Source: Castor canadensis (lineage: Eukaryota; Chordata; Mammalia; Rodentia; Castoridae). From it: a stretch of DNA of 64,000 nt. A program made the translations under genes and the position numbers. Below, piece after piece: positions 48,625 to 60,165 of this stretch; position 1 is the first letter of the stretch, and every line of letters begins with the position of its first letter. The stretch is from positions 144,826,853 to 144,890,852 of the forward strand of contig NC_133387.1 of the NCBI RefSeq assembly GCF_047511655.1, given 5' to 3'. Under the pieces are notes generated by a model, which was not told where the DNA came from, did no database searches, and saw only the letters and a list, made by a program, of their open reading frames with translations.

Positions 48625-49728
48625 TGATGGGAAGACAGAAAAAAGAGGGAAAACACTATCCCCCAAATAATAAATCAGTACAGGAACCAGAGGGAAATGA
48701 AGAAAACAGATACCCAGATCCAGGCTCCAACAAAGGCAAGATAAACTATGCCAAAGAACCCAGTGAAGCCCACAAGAACACTCTGGAAGAAGAAATCCTG
48801 TAAGTAATCAATGAGAGTTTTATAGAGATGATACTGGATATGGTCAACCAAAATGTACAGGACAAACTCAAGAAATTCCAAGACAACAAAAATAGAGAAT
48901 TTGAGAAAGCACAAGAACAAATAAAAGAAACCATAGAAGCACTGTATAAACACCAAAGTGAAACAAAGAACACGATTAATAAAGAGATAAATGAACTCAG
49001 GACAAAAATAGACAATATCAAAGAGGAACTGACTCAGAATATAGAAAACCTCACAAAAAAAGAATGAAACAGAAATACAAAACAAAATGGAAAGCAAATC
49101 CAGTAGAATAGAACAAGCAGAAGACAAAATCTCAGAACTCAAAGATGAAATGGTAATTAAAGGAAAAACAGAAGACCTATTAGTGAAACAACTCAAGACC
49201 TGTGAAAAGAAAATGCAAGAACTTGCTGACTCCATCAAAAGACCAAACCTGAGAATCATGGGCATTGAAGAAGGAGAAGAGGTGCAAGCAAAAGGAATGC
49301 ATAATATATTCAACAAAATAATAACAGAAAATTTCCCAAATCTGAAGAAATCTATGCCCATACAGGTACAGGAAGCCTCCAGAACACCAAACAGACCTGA
49401 CCAAAATAGAACTACCCCATGGCATATTATCATTAAAACAACAAGTACAGAGACTACAGAAAGAATATTGAAGGCTGTAAGAGAGAAAAAACAAATACCA
49501 TACAAAGGTAAACCCATCAAAATCACAGCAGACTTCTCCACAGAAACATTAAAAGCAGGAAGAGCTTGGGGTGAGGTCTTCTGGGCACAGAACGAAAATA
49601 ACTTCAACCATAGGATACTCTACCCAGCAAAACTATCATTCAAAATACATGTAGCAATAAAAGTATTCCATGATAAACACACAAAAACAATATATTACCA
49701 CAAAGCCACCACTACAAAAGATTCTTGA
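48625..49728 (+). pseudogene. L1 ORF1 (broken)
   Basis: ORF1 encodes the nucleic-acid chaperone that coats L1 RNA. MMGRQKKEGKHYPPNNKS begins the frame, and an in-frame TAA follows at 48801-48803. The coiled-coil part (MVNQNVQDKLKKFQDNKNRE ... NELRTKIDNIKEELTQN) stays in the same frame to 49067. A frameshift in an A-run near 49060 then moves the rest (MESKSSRIEQAEDKISELKD ... RRM and C-terminal domain LRIMGIEEGEEVQAKG, GKPIKITADFSTETLKAGRA) to another frame, ending at 49728. So there is one nonsense change and one frameshift in an otherwise well-kept protein of about 365 residues. Confidence 0.9.
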
Positions 49729-49871
49729 AGGGATTCTTCACACAGAAAGTGAAACCCAACACAACCATGAAAGGGCAGGCAGCACCAAACTACAGGAAAA
49801 GAAAAAGCAAGAAAGTAGAGAATAACATTGATATAGCTACACAAAATCAAACCCTCAACTAAGACAACTAA

Positions 49872-52800
49872 ATGACAGGAATCACCACATACCTATCAAT
49901 ACTAACTCTTAATGTTAACAGACTTAATTCCCCCATCAAAAGGCACCGTTTGACAAACTGGATTACAAAGGAAGATCCAACAATTTGTAACTTACAGGAG
50001 ACCCATCTCATCAATAGAAATAAGCATAGGTTTAGGATGACAGTCTGGAAGAAGATTTACGAAGCCAATGGACCCCAAAAATAGGCAGGAGTAGCAATAC
50101 TTATCTCTGCCAAAGTAGACTTCAAACATACATTGATCAAATGAGATAAAGAAGGACATTCCATACTAATAAAAGGGGAAATTGACCAAAAAGAAATTAC
50201 AATTATCAACCCATATGCACCCAATGTCAATGCACTCAATTTCATCAAACATACCCTGAAGGACTAAAAGCATATAGTAACTCCAACAGAGTGGTTATGG
50301 GAGACTTTAACACCCAACTATCAAAAATAGATAGGTCATCAAAACAAAAAATCAATAAAGAAATCCAAGATCTAAAACATACCATAGATCAAATGGACCT
50401 AGTTGATGTCTACAGAACATTTTATCCAACTTCTACACAATACACATTCTTCTCAGCAGCTCATGGAACCCTCTCCAAAATAGATCAAATCTTAGGGCAC
50501 AAAGCAAGCCTCAGCAAATATAAGAAAATAGAAATTATACCATGCATTCTATCTGATCACAATGCAATAAAACTAGAGCTCAACAACAAAAGTAAAGACA
50601 AAAAACATGCAAAAACCTGGAAACTGAATAACTCATCGCTTAATGAACAATGAGTAATTGAAGAAATAAAAGAGGAAATTAAAAGGTTCCTGGAAGTCAA
50701 TGAAAATGAAAACACAACCTACCAGAACCCATGGGACACAGCGAAGCCAGTCCTGAGAGGAAAGTTTATAGCCATGAGTGCATATATAAAAATGAATGAA
50801 AGATCCCAAATCAAAGACCTAATGCTACATCTCAAGCTCCTAGAAAAACAAGAACAAGGAAATCCCAAAACAAATAGAAGGAGAGAAATAATAAAAATAA
50901 GAGCTGAAATCAACGAAACAGAAACCAAAAAAACCATACAGAGTTAATGAAACAAAAGCTGGTTCTTTGAAAAAATAAACAAGATCGATAGACCCCTGGC
51001 AAACCTGACTAGAATGACAAGAGATAAAAACCCAAATTAGTAGAATCAGGAATGCAAAAGGGGAGATAACAACAAACACCATGGAAGTCCAGGAAATCAT
51101 CAGAGACTACTTTGAGAACCTATATTCAAATAAATTTGAAAATCTTAAAGAAATAGAAAGATTTCTAGATGTATATGATCATCCAAAACTGAACCAAGAG
51201 GAAATTAATAAACTGAACAGATCTACATCACAAAATGAAATTGAAACAGCAATGAAGAGTCTCCCTAAAAAGAAAAGTCCAGGACCTGATGGATTCTCTG
51301 CTGAATTCTATTAGACCTTTAAAGAAGAACTGATACCAACCCTCCTTAAACTGTTCCATGAAATAGAAAGGGAAGGAAAACTGCCTAACACATTTTATGA
51401 AGCCAGTATTATACTTATCCCAAAACCAAGCAAAGACACCTCCAAAAAGAAGTATAGGCCAATCTCCTTAATGAACATTGATGCAAAAATCCTTAATAAA
51501 ATAATGGCAAGTCAAATTCAACAACACATCAAAAAGATCATTCACCACGACCAAGTAGACTTCATCCCAGGAATGCAGGGGTGGTTCAACATATGAAAAT
51601 CAATAAACATAATAAACCACATTAACAGAAGCAAAAACAAAAACCACTTGATCATCTCAATAGACGCAGAAAAAGCCTTTGACAAGATCCAACACCATTT
51701 CATGATAAAAGCTCTAAGAAAACTAGGAATAGAAGGAAAGTTCCTCAACATTTTAAAAGCTATATATGACAAACCTACAGCCAGCATTATACTTAATGGA
51801 GAAAAATTAAAACCATTCCCTCTAAAATCAGGAACCAGACAAGGATGCCCACTATCTCCACTCCTATTCAACATAGTACTGGAATTCCTAGCCAGAGCAA
51901 TTAGGCAAGAAGAAGGAATAAAAGGAATACAAATAGGTAAAGAAACTGTCAAAATATCCCTATTTGCAGATGATATGATCCAATACCTTAAAGACCCAAA
52001 AACTTCTACTCAAAAACTCCTAGACACCATCAATAGCTATAGCAAGGTAGCAGGATATAAAATCAACATAGAAAAATCATTAGCATTTCTATACACTAAT
52101 AATGAACAAACTGAGAAAGAATATATGAAAACAATTCCATTTACAATAGCCTCAAAAAAAATCAAATACCTAGGTGTAAACTTAACAAAGGATGTGAATG
52201 ACCTCTACAAGGAAAACTATAAAGTTCTGAAGGAAGAGATTGAGGAAGATTATAGAAAGGGAGAGATCTCCCATGCTCATGGATTGGTAGAATCAACATA
52301 GTAAAAATGTCAATACTCCCAAAAGCAACCTACATGTTCAATGCAGTTCCCATCAAAATCCCAATGACATTCATCAAAGAGATTGAAAAATCTACCATTA
52401 AATTTATATGGAAAACACAAGAGGTCACAAATAGCCAAGGCAATACTCAGTAAAAAGAACAATGCTGGTGGTATTACAATACCCAACTTCAAACTATATT
52501 ACAAAGCAATAGCAATAAAAACAGCATGGTACTGGCACAAAAACAGACATGAAGACCAGTGGAACAGAATAGAGGACCCAGATATGAAACCACACAACTA
52601 TAACCAACTTATCTTTGACAAAGGTGCTAAAAATATACAATGGAGAAAAGACAGCCTCTTCAACAAAACTGCTAGGAAAACTCGTTAGCAGTTTGCAAAA
52701 CGATGAAACTAGATCCATGTATATCACCCTGTACTCATATCAACTCAAAATGGATCAAGGACCTTAATATCAGACCCCAAACTCTAAAGTTGGTACAGGA

Positions 52801-53689
52801 AAGAGTAGGAAATACCTTGGAATTAATAGGTATAGTCAAGAACTTTCTCAATGGAACCCCAGCAGCTCAGCAACTAAGAGATAGCATAGATAAGTGGGAC
52901 TTCACAAAACTAAAAAGCTTCTGCTCATCAAAAGAAATGGTCTCTAAACTGAAGAGAACACGCAGAGTGGGAGAAAATATTTACCAGCTATATATCAGAC
53001 AAAGGACTGATAACCAGAATATATAGGGAACTCAAAAAACTAAATTCTCCCAAAATTAATGAACCACTAAAGAAATGAGCAAAAGAACTAAACAGAACTT
53101 TCTCAAAAGAAGAAATCCAAATGGCCAAAAAATACATGAAAAAATGCTCACCATCCCTAGCAATAAAGGAAATGCAAATTAAAAACACACTAAGATTCCA
53201 CCTCACCCCTGTTAGAATAGCCATCACTAGCAACACCACCAACAACAGGTCTTGGCGAGGATTGGGGAAAAAGAAACCCTCTTACACTGCTGATGGGAAT
53301 GTAAACTAGTACAACCACTGTGGAAAAAAATTTGGAGGCTACTTAAAAAGCTAAACATTGATCTACCATATGATCCAGCAATACCACTCTTGGGGATATA
53401 CCCAAAAGACTGTGACACAGGTTATTCCAGAGGCACCTGCACACCCATGTTTATTGCAGCACTATTCGCAATAGTCAAGTTATGGAAACAGCCAAGATGC
53501 CCCACTACTGATGAATGGATTAAGAAAATGTGGTATCTATACACAATGGAATTTTATGCAGCCATGAAGAAGAGCGAAATGTTATCATTCGCAGGTAAAT
53601 GGATGGAACTGGAGAACATCATTCTGAGTGAGGTTAGCCTGGCCCAAAAGACCAAAAATCATATGTTCTCCCTCATATGTGGACATTAG
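49872..53689 (+). pseudogene. L1 ORF2 endonuclease/reverse transcriptase (broken)
   Basis: ORF2 supplies the nicking endonuclease and reverse transcriptase for target-primed reverse transcription. The span of about 1272 codons is normal for the family. The N-terminal endonuclease starts at 49872 (SILTLNVNRLNSPIKRHRLT, LQETHL) and has stops near 50082 and 50142, then VVMGDFNTQLSKIDR (about 50291) and LSDHNAIKLELNN in another frame. The RT domain is at about 51081-52301 with stops at about 51312 and 51594, but the palm core ([20 protein letters not shown] ... [20 protein letters not shown] ... [10 protein letters not shown]) is intact, with both catalytic Asp residues at about 51967-51972. The C-terminal region ends at 53689 (NHMFSLICGH). 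Confidence 0.92.
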
Positions 53690-54055
53690 ATCAAGGGCAA
53701 ACACAACAAGGGGATTGGACTTTGATCACATGATAAAGCGAGAGCACACAAGGGAAGGGTGAGGATAGGTAAAACACCCAAAAAACTAGATAGCAGTTGT
53801 TGCCCTCAACACAGAGAAACTAAAGCAGATATTTTAAAGCAACTGAGGCCAATAGGAGAAGGGGACCAGGAACTAGAGAAAAGGTTAGTTCAAGAAGAAT
53901 TAATTTAGAAGGTAACACACATGTACAGGAAAGTCAACTCCCTGTATAGCTATCCTTATCTCAACTAGCAAAAACCCTTGGTCCTTCCTATTATTGCTTA
54001 TACTCTCTCTACAACAAAATAAGAGATAAGGGCAAAATAGTTTCTGCCTGGTAGT

Positions 54056-54120
54056 GAGGGGGTAAGGGGGGAAAGGGAGAGGTCTGGGGGATAAGGGAAG
54101 GGGTGGGGGGAAGGGGGGAG
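54056..54120 (+). repeat. G-rich polypurine tract in L1 3'UTR (G4-prone)
   Basis: Several runs of three to six G separated by short A/T/G spacers. Equivalent tracts occur at about 3480-3540, 17672-17712, 35885-35955, 38935-38970 and 57342-57402, always just before the AAATGA(C/A)CCAA block. Confidence 0.85.
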
Positions 54121-54195
54121 AAATGACCCAAACATTTTATGTACATATAAATAAAAGAAAAATTATAAATTTAAAAAGAAGAAGAAGAAAAAAAG

Positions 54196-57171
54196 ATCCT
54201 GTTAATATTTTCCTGGAGTGTTCTAATTGTTTCATCCTTTTCCTGCAGCAATTTTGTCAATGCTTCTACCTCTTCTTGAAGAAAACGAGAAAGTTCATTC
54301 AACCCACCAGACACACTTGCTCTAAGGGACTCTGCTGCCTGGGAGATAAATGATGAGCCAGAAGAGAGCGGGGGTGACATGATATCAAGTTTTCCTAGAT
54401 GATCCTTGGCACTGCAAAGCTGTCCTATGCTGTGCTGAACTTGTGCTAATTCTTGTCCAAATTTTTGAGTTTGGTTTCATTCTGCTCATAACTTTGGATG
54501 AGACCAGTGTAGTCTACTTGTAATTGATAATTATTACCACTGTCTACCAAAACTTGGGCCTGAAGTTGATAAAGTTTCTGCAGAAGCTGGGCCAATTCAT
54601 GTTGCATGTTTTGGACTGTGGTCATCACCTGTCATTTCCATTCTTCCATTTTCTTTACTTGCTGTTTTAATTTATCACACTCCTGTAGGAGCTCCTCAAA
54701 CTGATTGCTATTAACACCTCCAACCTCATTGCCAGGGCTGGAAGTTTGTAAAACACCCAAGAAAGTTTGACTTTTCTGACTTAGTGCATCTATTTCAATG
54801 TCTTTTTCTAAAATGATACATGATAAATTCTGAAGTTTCTCTAAACACATCTTGACCACTACTTTCAAGTCTAGTGGACAATTTTTTGTTGTCATCTGGC
54901 AGTTTAATGAGCGCTGCTTCTTTGGCAGCAACTATATCCATCATTTTGTGATATTCTGTTTTCAAATGGCTGTTTTCTCTTGTCTTCTCATCCAAAACAG
55001 TGAGTATTTGTTCTCTTTCCCTAGCGTAGGCCTGCAGTTGCTGTTGAAGGTGAGCACCATCCTGGGTGTAGGAAGCAAAAGAAATTCTTGCATGAAGAGC
55101 TTGTATCTCCAAGTCTTTCTGCTGGATAATCTGAGTGAGTTTACTGACCTCATCTTTGGACAGTTTATCAATTTGTTTAGATAAAGGTATATTCTTTTCA
55201 TGTAGAAGCTTATTCTCCAACTCTCATTCTCTTAGTCCTTTCACTAATCTTTCAGTTTCAGCTTCAGGTAAATAATGTCTTTCACTTAGTTTTTTATATT
55301 AAGGCTTTGAACTGTCATTTTTTGAAAAATATCAGAATTTTCTGTTTCAATGTCTTATCTTTCTTCATTCAACTGGGTTTTTATTTGTTCAATTGTTTTT
55401 TGTAAATTCTCAATTTCCTCATCTTTCTCTAAAAAGAGCTGGGTATGTGTGATGTTCATTTGTTCATGCTGGTATTTAAACTCGTCCATTTCCTTCCTCT
55501 GTTCCTGTAAAGACCAAGGCAGTTGCATCTGACTCTGATTTTGATCTTCAATTATCTTCTGATGATGTTTAATTTCCTCTTCCAGATGATCCTTGATTAT
55601 ATTTAGTTGAGGCACCTTGGATTCTAGCTCTGTGTTACTGTCCAGGGTTTTAGGCTCATCCCCAGGTCCAGTTTGCCTCTGCTGCTCCTGGAGTTGTTCC
55701 AGTTCTTTTTGTAGATGATTGTTTTCTTTTTTCATGGATCCAAGACTTCTGTCCTTTTCCTCTGAGGTCTGCCTTTTTTTCCTTTTATTTATATGTGCAA
55801 TGTTTGGGTCATTTCCCCCCCCTTCCCCCCACCTGTTCCCTTATGAGGTCTACCTTAAAGTTTCATTTTCTAAGGCTTGAGAACATTTACCTAATTCTTC
55901 CTGCAGTTTTGAACTTTTTTTTCTTTAAGTTTTTCAAGAAAGATTTCTTTCTCATTTATAAGCTGTGTAAGTTGTTTCTGCTGTTCTAAACTAGATGACA
56001 AAATATCCTTAGTTTTTTATGATCAGTAGCCATTTGCTCAATATTCTTTTTGAGTGCTATTTCAAAATCTTTCTCTTGAATGAGTTTAATTAAGTGCTCA
56101 TGTTCCAGCTGTAAAGCAAAGGTGTTCAGATTATGAGAATTTGACAGGTCCTCAATGGTTTGCTTACACTAAAAAAGCCTCTTTTCAGCCAGACACAATT
56201 CTGCTTCTATTTGTTCTTTTTCCCCTTCTAGAGTCTCTGCAATAGTGTTTTTTCTTCCCAGAGAAATCTGTTTGTTATCAGCAATAGATTCTTCCAACTG
56301 TTGTCTTACATCCTCATATGTCAAAACCAGCTTCTCCTTTTCCATTTTGAGATCAAAAACAACTTTCTTTAAAGTTTCATGGAGCTGTTCTAGTTCTGAA
56401 AAATTTTGTTTTAAATTTCTAATTTCAGCTTCCAGCTCTTCAAGTTTTTTTTGTAGACTCTACTTTTTCAGTTTGTAAAACCTGAATAGTTTTTTGCATC
56501 TCATAAATTTTACAGTGACCAGTCACTGTAAGTTCTGAGTCACCTTGCTGTAATAGATTTTTGAGTTCTTCAATTCATTCTTCAGTCATGTAAGTCCTCT
56601 GGATGCCGAGGACTTAACTCTGTCGATTTCTGTTGCTGTGCATTCTGAGATACTGACATTCCATCCAGATGGTCTTCAATTTCCTGACTTCGGTTCTGTT
56701 TAAGTTCTTTAATAATATTTTGCAGTGTGCAGATTTCACTTTGATCAGAGCTATGAGTTCCTTGTGCCTGAGCAATGTGCCTCCAATGGCCAACTCCAAA
56801 TTCAAGTCTTGAAACTTCCTTTGACAACCTGTTTATTTCTTGTTGTGACAAAATTACCTCACAAAAGTCCATGTCATCGTCATGGAATGCTGAAGCATGA
56901 TGACTGAGTCCATAACCAAATGAAGAGGACACAGTGGTGGCTGGCATACTGTCAGCTCCTGAATGTACCAACTGAGTGGCCGGCTGCAGTTTCAGCAACT
57001 GATCCTGGAGTGCAATCTGTCTTGCCTTAAGATGGCTGATTTCTACCTATTTCTGTTCTAGCTGAGTTTGGTAATTTGTAGATTGCTGCTTTATTTGAAG
57101 CTTTGATGCTTCATGCTTTTCTTCTAGATCAGTACAAAGTTCGTTAAGGCTTTCATTCTCTGCTCTTAAAA
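54196..57171 (-). pseudogene. TRIP11 pseudogene: TRIP11 copy, main coiled-coil segment
   Basis: From 57171 down: [80 protein letters not shown], then a jump near 56445 from VESTKK-type text to [20 protein letters not shown]. After that come [100 protein letters not shown] and [17 protein letters not shown]. From my memory of the protein, the jump removes roughly 350-370 residues. The 70-bp insertion at 55774-55843 breaks it again. Confidence 0.92.
55763..55854 (-). mobile_element. 70-bp L1 3' end with 11-bp TSD (one mismatch)
   Basis: TGAGGTCTGCC at 55763-55773 and TGAGGTCTACC at 55844-55854 flank 70 bp. Read on the minus strand the insert is the last part of an L1 3'UTR (G-rich end, GAAATGACCCAAACATTG, AATAAAAGG, A-run). 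It is an extremely 5'-truncated insertion in the TRIP11 copy. Confidence 0.9.
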
Positions 57172-57463
57172 GAATTAACCTAGAAGGTAACACACACTCA
57201 CAGGAAATCAATGTGAGTCAATGCCCTGTATAGCTATCCTTATCTCAACCAGCAAAACCCCTTGTTCCTTCCTATTATTGCTTATACTCTCTCTACAACA
57301 AAATTAGAGATAAGGGCAAAATAGTTTCTGCTGGGTATTGAGGGGGGGGAGCGGGAGGGGGTGGAGTGGGTGGTAAGGGAGGGGGTGGGAGCAGGGGGGA
57401 GAAATGAACCAAGCCTTGTATGCACATATGAATAATAAAAGAAAAATGAAAAAAAAAAAAAAA
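57172..57463 (+). mobile_element. ~290-bp L1 3' end without clear TSD
   Basis: It starts at AGAATTAACCTAGAAGGTAA, contains GCCCTGTATAGCTATCCTTA and the G-rich tract, and ends AATAATAAAAG plus a ~15-base A-run. It separates TRIP11 text IHAL (minus, from 57464 up) and LRAENES (57171 down). The expected uninterrupted TRIP11 text allows at most a 0-2 bp duplication. Confidence 0.88.
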
Positions 57464-57510
57464 GAGTGCATGAATAGCTTCCAATTCCTTTCTGCTAGGA
57501 TTAGGAAGAT
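57464..57510 (-). pseudogene. TRIP11 pseudogene: TRIP11 copy, 5' stub fused in frame to L1 ORF2
   Basis: Minus-strand text LPNPSRKELEAIHAL corresponds to the TRIP11 region around residues 48-62. Immediately upstream, at about 57511, the same frame reads L1 ORF2 (KEDPTFCCLQETH). The ALPS-motif N-terminus is therefore absent and replaced by L1. Confidence 0.88.
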
Positions 57511-59040
57511 GTGTCTCCTGTAAACAACAGAATGTTGGATCTTCCTTTTTAATCAATTTTGCTAAATAGTGTCTTTTGATGGAGGAGTTGAGGCCATTAA
57601 TAGTCAGTGTTAGTTTTGATAGGTATATGGTAATTCCTACCATTTAGTTGTTTTTGTTGTTTAAGAATTTGATTATGTGCAGCTCAATCAATGCTACTCT
57701 CTGACTCCTTGTCTGTTCTTCTCCTGTGGTTTGATACTGCCTGTCCTTTCATGGTTTTGTTTGCTTTCATCTTCTGTGTGCAGAATTCCTTGGAGAATCT
57801 TTTGTAGTAGTGGCTTTGTGGTCATATATTGTTTCCTGCTTATTGTGGAAGATTTTTATTGCTCCATCTATTTTCAATGATAGTTTTGCTGGGTAGATTA
57901 TCCTAGGGTTGAAGCTATTTTCATTCAGTGCCTGAAATACCTCATACCATGCTTTTCTTGCTTTTAAGGTTTCCATTGAGAAATCTGCTGTGATTTTGAT
58001 GGGTTTACCTTTTATATGTTATTTGTTTTTTCTTTCTTACAGCCTTCAGTATTCTTTCTCTGTTCTCTGTTCATTGTTGTTTTAATGATAATATGCTGTG
58101 GGGAGGTTCTATTTTGGTCAAGTCTGTTTGGTGTCCTGGAGGCTTCCTGTACCTGAATGGACAAAACTTTCTTGTGATTTGGGAAACTTTCTGTTATTAT
58201 TTTATTGAATGTATTATGAATCCCTTTTGCTAGGACCTCTTCTCCTTCTTCAGAACCCATGACTCTCCAGTTTGGTCTTTTGGTGGAGTCAATGAGTTCT
58301 TGCATATTCCTTTCACAGCTCTTGAGTTGTTTGACTGACAGTTCTTCAGTTTTTTTCTTTAATTTCTATTTTATCTTGAGATTCTGTCTTCCACTTGTAC
58401 TAGTCTGCTGGAGTGGCCTTCCACTGTGTTTTTTGTTTCTGTTTGATTTTTTTTTCTGAGGATTCCCATATCTTGGGTCATTTCTTCTTTAATATTTTTT
58501 ATTTTCATCTTTAACTCATTTATCTGTTTTTATAGTGCCCTTTGTTTCACTTTGGTGTTTGTTTAGGTCATCTCTGAGTTCATTTATTTGTTTCTGTATC
58601 TTCTCATGTTCTTTATTCTTGGTGTATTGAAGTTTCTTGAGTGCATCGTGTACATTTTGGTTAACCACGTCTAGTATCTTCACCATGAAATTCTCAGTGA
58701 TTTCTTGCAAGATTTCTTCTTTGAGGGTGTTTTTGTGGGCATTACTGGGTTTTCATAGTAACATTTATCATTATTTTGTTGGGGTCAGGAACTGAGTACC
58801 CATTTTTTTCACTTCCTTCTGAATACTGTATTGAATTATTTTTTTGAGGAAAGTGGTTTCCATCCCTTCTTCTTCCCATCACTCCACTTGGTGCTGTTCA
58901 ACTATGTTCTTGATAGGCTAGTTGATGGTTTTATTTGCCTGTTTTCTTTCCCTTGGTTTAATTTTTGTGTTATGACTGTCTTGGTTGTTGGCTATGTTAG
59001 TGTACTATTTCTGTCCCTTGCCTGGAGGTGTAATTTAGCA
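57511..59040 (-). mobile_element. L1 5' portion (5'UTR, ORF1, first ~44 codons of ORF2)
   Basis: Minus-strand L1. The 5'UTR end lies at about 59040-58865 (the sequence at 58900-58970 matches 790-850). Decayed ORF1 runs about 58865-57740, with fragments MVKILDVVNQNVHDALKKLQ, MQELIDSTKRPNWRVMGSEE and LKARKAWYEVFQALNENSFN. ORF2 starts at 57643 (MVGITIYLSKLTLTINGLNS) and ends abruptly at about 57511 where TRIP11 begins. No remaining ORF2 or 3'UTR of this copy is found beyond the TRIP11 segment, on the far side near 45.2 kb. Confidence 0.87.
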
Positions 59041-59174
59041 ATAACTAATTCACAGGTTCAATACCTGACCAGTTATTTATATATTATATAGAAGAGCCCT
59101 TGGTGGTTTTATCTATAAACAGTGGGAGGTGGGGGGTGCATAATGCTCAGAAAATTTAAATTCTAGCTCCTTTT

Positions 59175-59410
59175 TAAAATTTTTTAATTTTTATTAGCAT
59201 ATAATAGTTGTACAGGGGGATAAATTGTGATATTTACATATGTGCTTCGAATAAATCATAATAAGATTCACCCCCTCCATTGTTTTCCCTCATCCTGCCT
59301 CCCACCTTTTTAGAACAATTTCAACAAGTTTCATTGTTCTATTTTCATACACAAATACAAAATACATCCACCATATTCACCCTTTCCTTATGCCCTCCCA
59401 CTGGTACCCA
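59175..59410 (-). repeat. L1 3'UTR fragment
   Basis: ATAGTTGTACAGGGGGATAA, CAATTTCAACAAGTTTCATT and CTCCCACTGGTACCCACCCT: the reverse of the module at 39412-39695. Confidence 0.75.
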
Positions 59411-59720
59411 CCCTCTGGAAAGGTAGAAAAGAAAGTGATAGGTAGAAGATGTCTAGCATATGTGTCCACATATTAATCACATTAAGTACCTTTCTACAAT
59501 GGTTTTCTGCAAAATTCCCTCCTACCATAACAACAACAAAAATGTACATCATATTGTCTTCATGATTTTCCAGAAATGTGGGTTTTGGAATACAATTCCA
59601 GTTCATCCAATTCTAAGAAAGAGTTCTAAAGTTATGTGTCAATGTATTCCTTCCTCCCTAACATACCCACCCCCAAAAAAATAGCTCTATTGGCTAAGAT
59701 CTAGGGAAGAGGGAGAACTG
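59411..59720. other. Unique DNA
   Basis: No gene recognised. Confidence 0.45.
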
Positions 59721-59721
59721 A

Positions 59722-59806
59722 GAGAGGCTAGAGATGTTGCTGAGTGATAGGGCACTTGTCAACTGTGCACACCCTGGGTTTGATCCCCTGCACTGTCAAA
59801 AAGAAA
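59722..59806 (+). mobile_element. ID-like SINE
   Basis: GAGATGTTGCTGAGTGATAG then CTGGGTTTGATCCCCTGCAC. Confidence 0.75.
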
Positions 59807-59859
59807 AGATCCTTTTAAAAAAATCTTATCATCAGACTTGGGACTATACAATTGAAGAC

Positions 59860-60165
59860 TGGAGAGGGAGAAAAGAGTTTCACTATTGGGAGGTAGAGAC
59901 TGAGAGGAACACAGTTAAAGGCCAGCTGGGGCAAAAAGTTAGCAAGACTCCATCTCAACCAATAAAAGCTGGGTGAGATGGCAGGTGCCTATCATCTGCA
60001 GGAATCATAAATAGGTGGATTGTGGTCCAGACTGTCCAGGGCATAAATGCAAGACCATACTAGAAAAATAACTAGAGCAAAAAAGGCTGGGAATGTGGCT
60101 CAAGTAATACAGAACCTGCCTAGCAAGTACAAGGTCCTAAGTTCAAACCCCAGTACTACCAAAAG
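59860..60165 (+). mobile_element. Composite SINE: B1-like + B1-like + ID-like
   Basis: The first B1-like unit is 5'-truncated (GGAGGTAGAGACTGAGAGGA ... AGACTCCATCTCAACCAATA). The second starts AGCTGGGTGAGATGGCAGGT. The ID unit has GGGAATGTGGCTCAAGTAAT ... CAAACCCCAGTACTACCAAA. Confidence 0.88.

Noticed and set aside
57293-57643. 116-residue minus-strand ORF
   Set aside because: It strings together L1 ORF2 start, a few TRIP11 codons, a poly(Phe) from an A-run and L1 3'UTR; it is a composite of debris.
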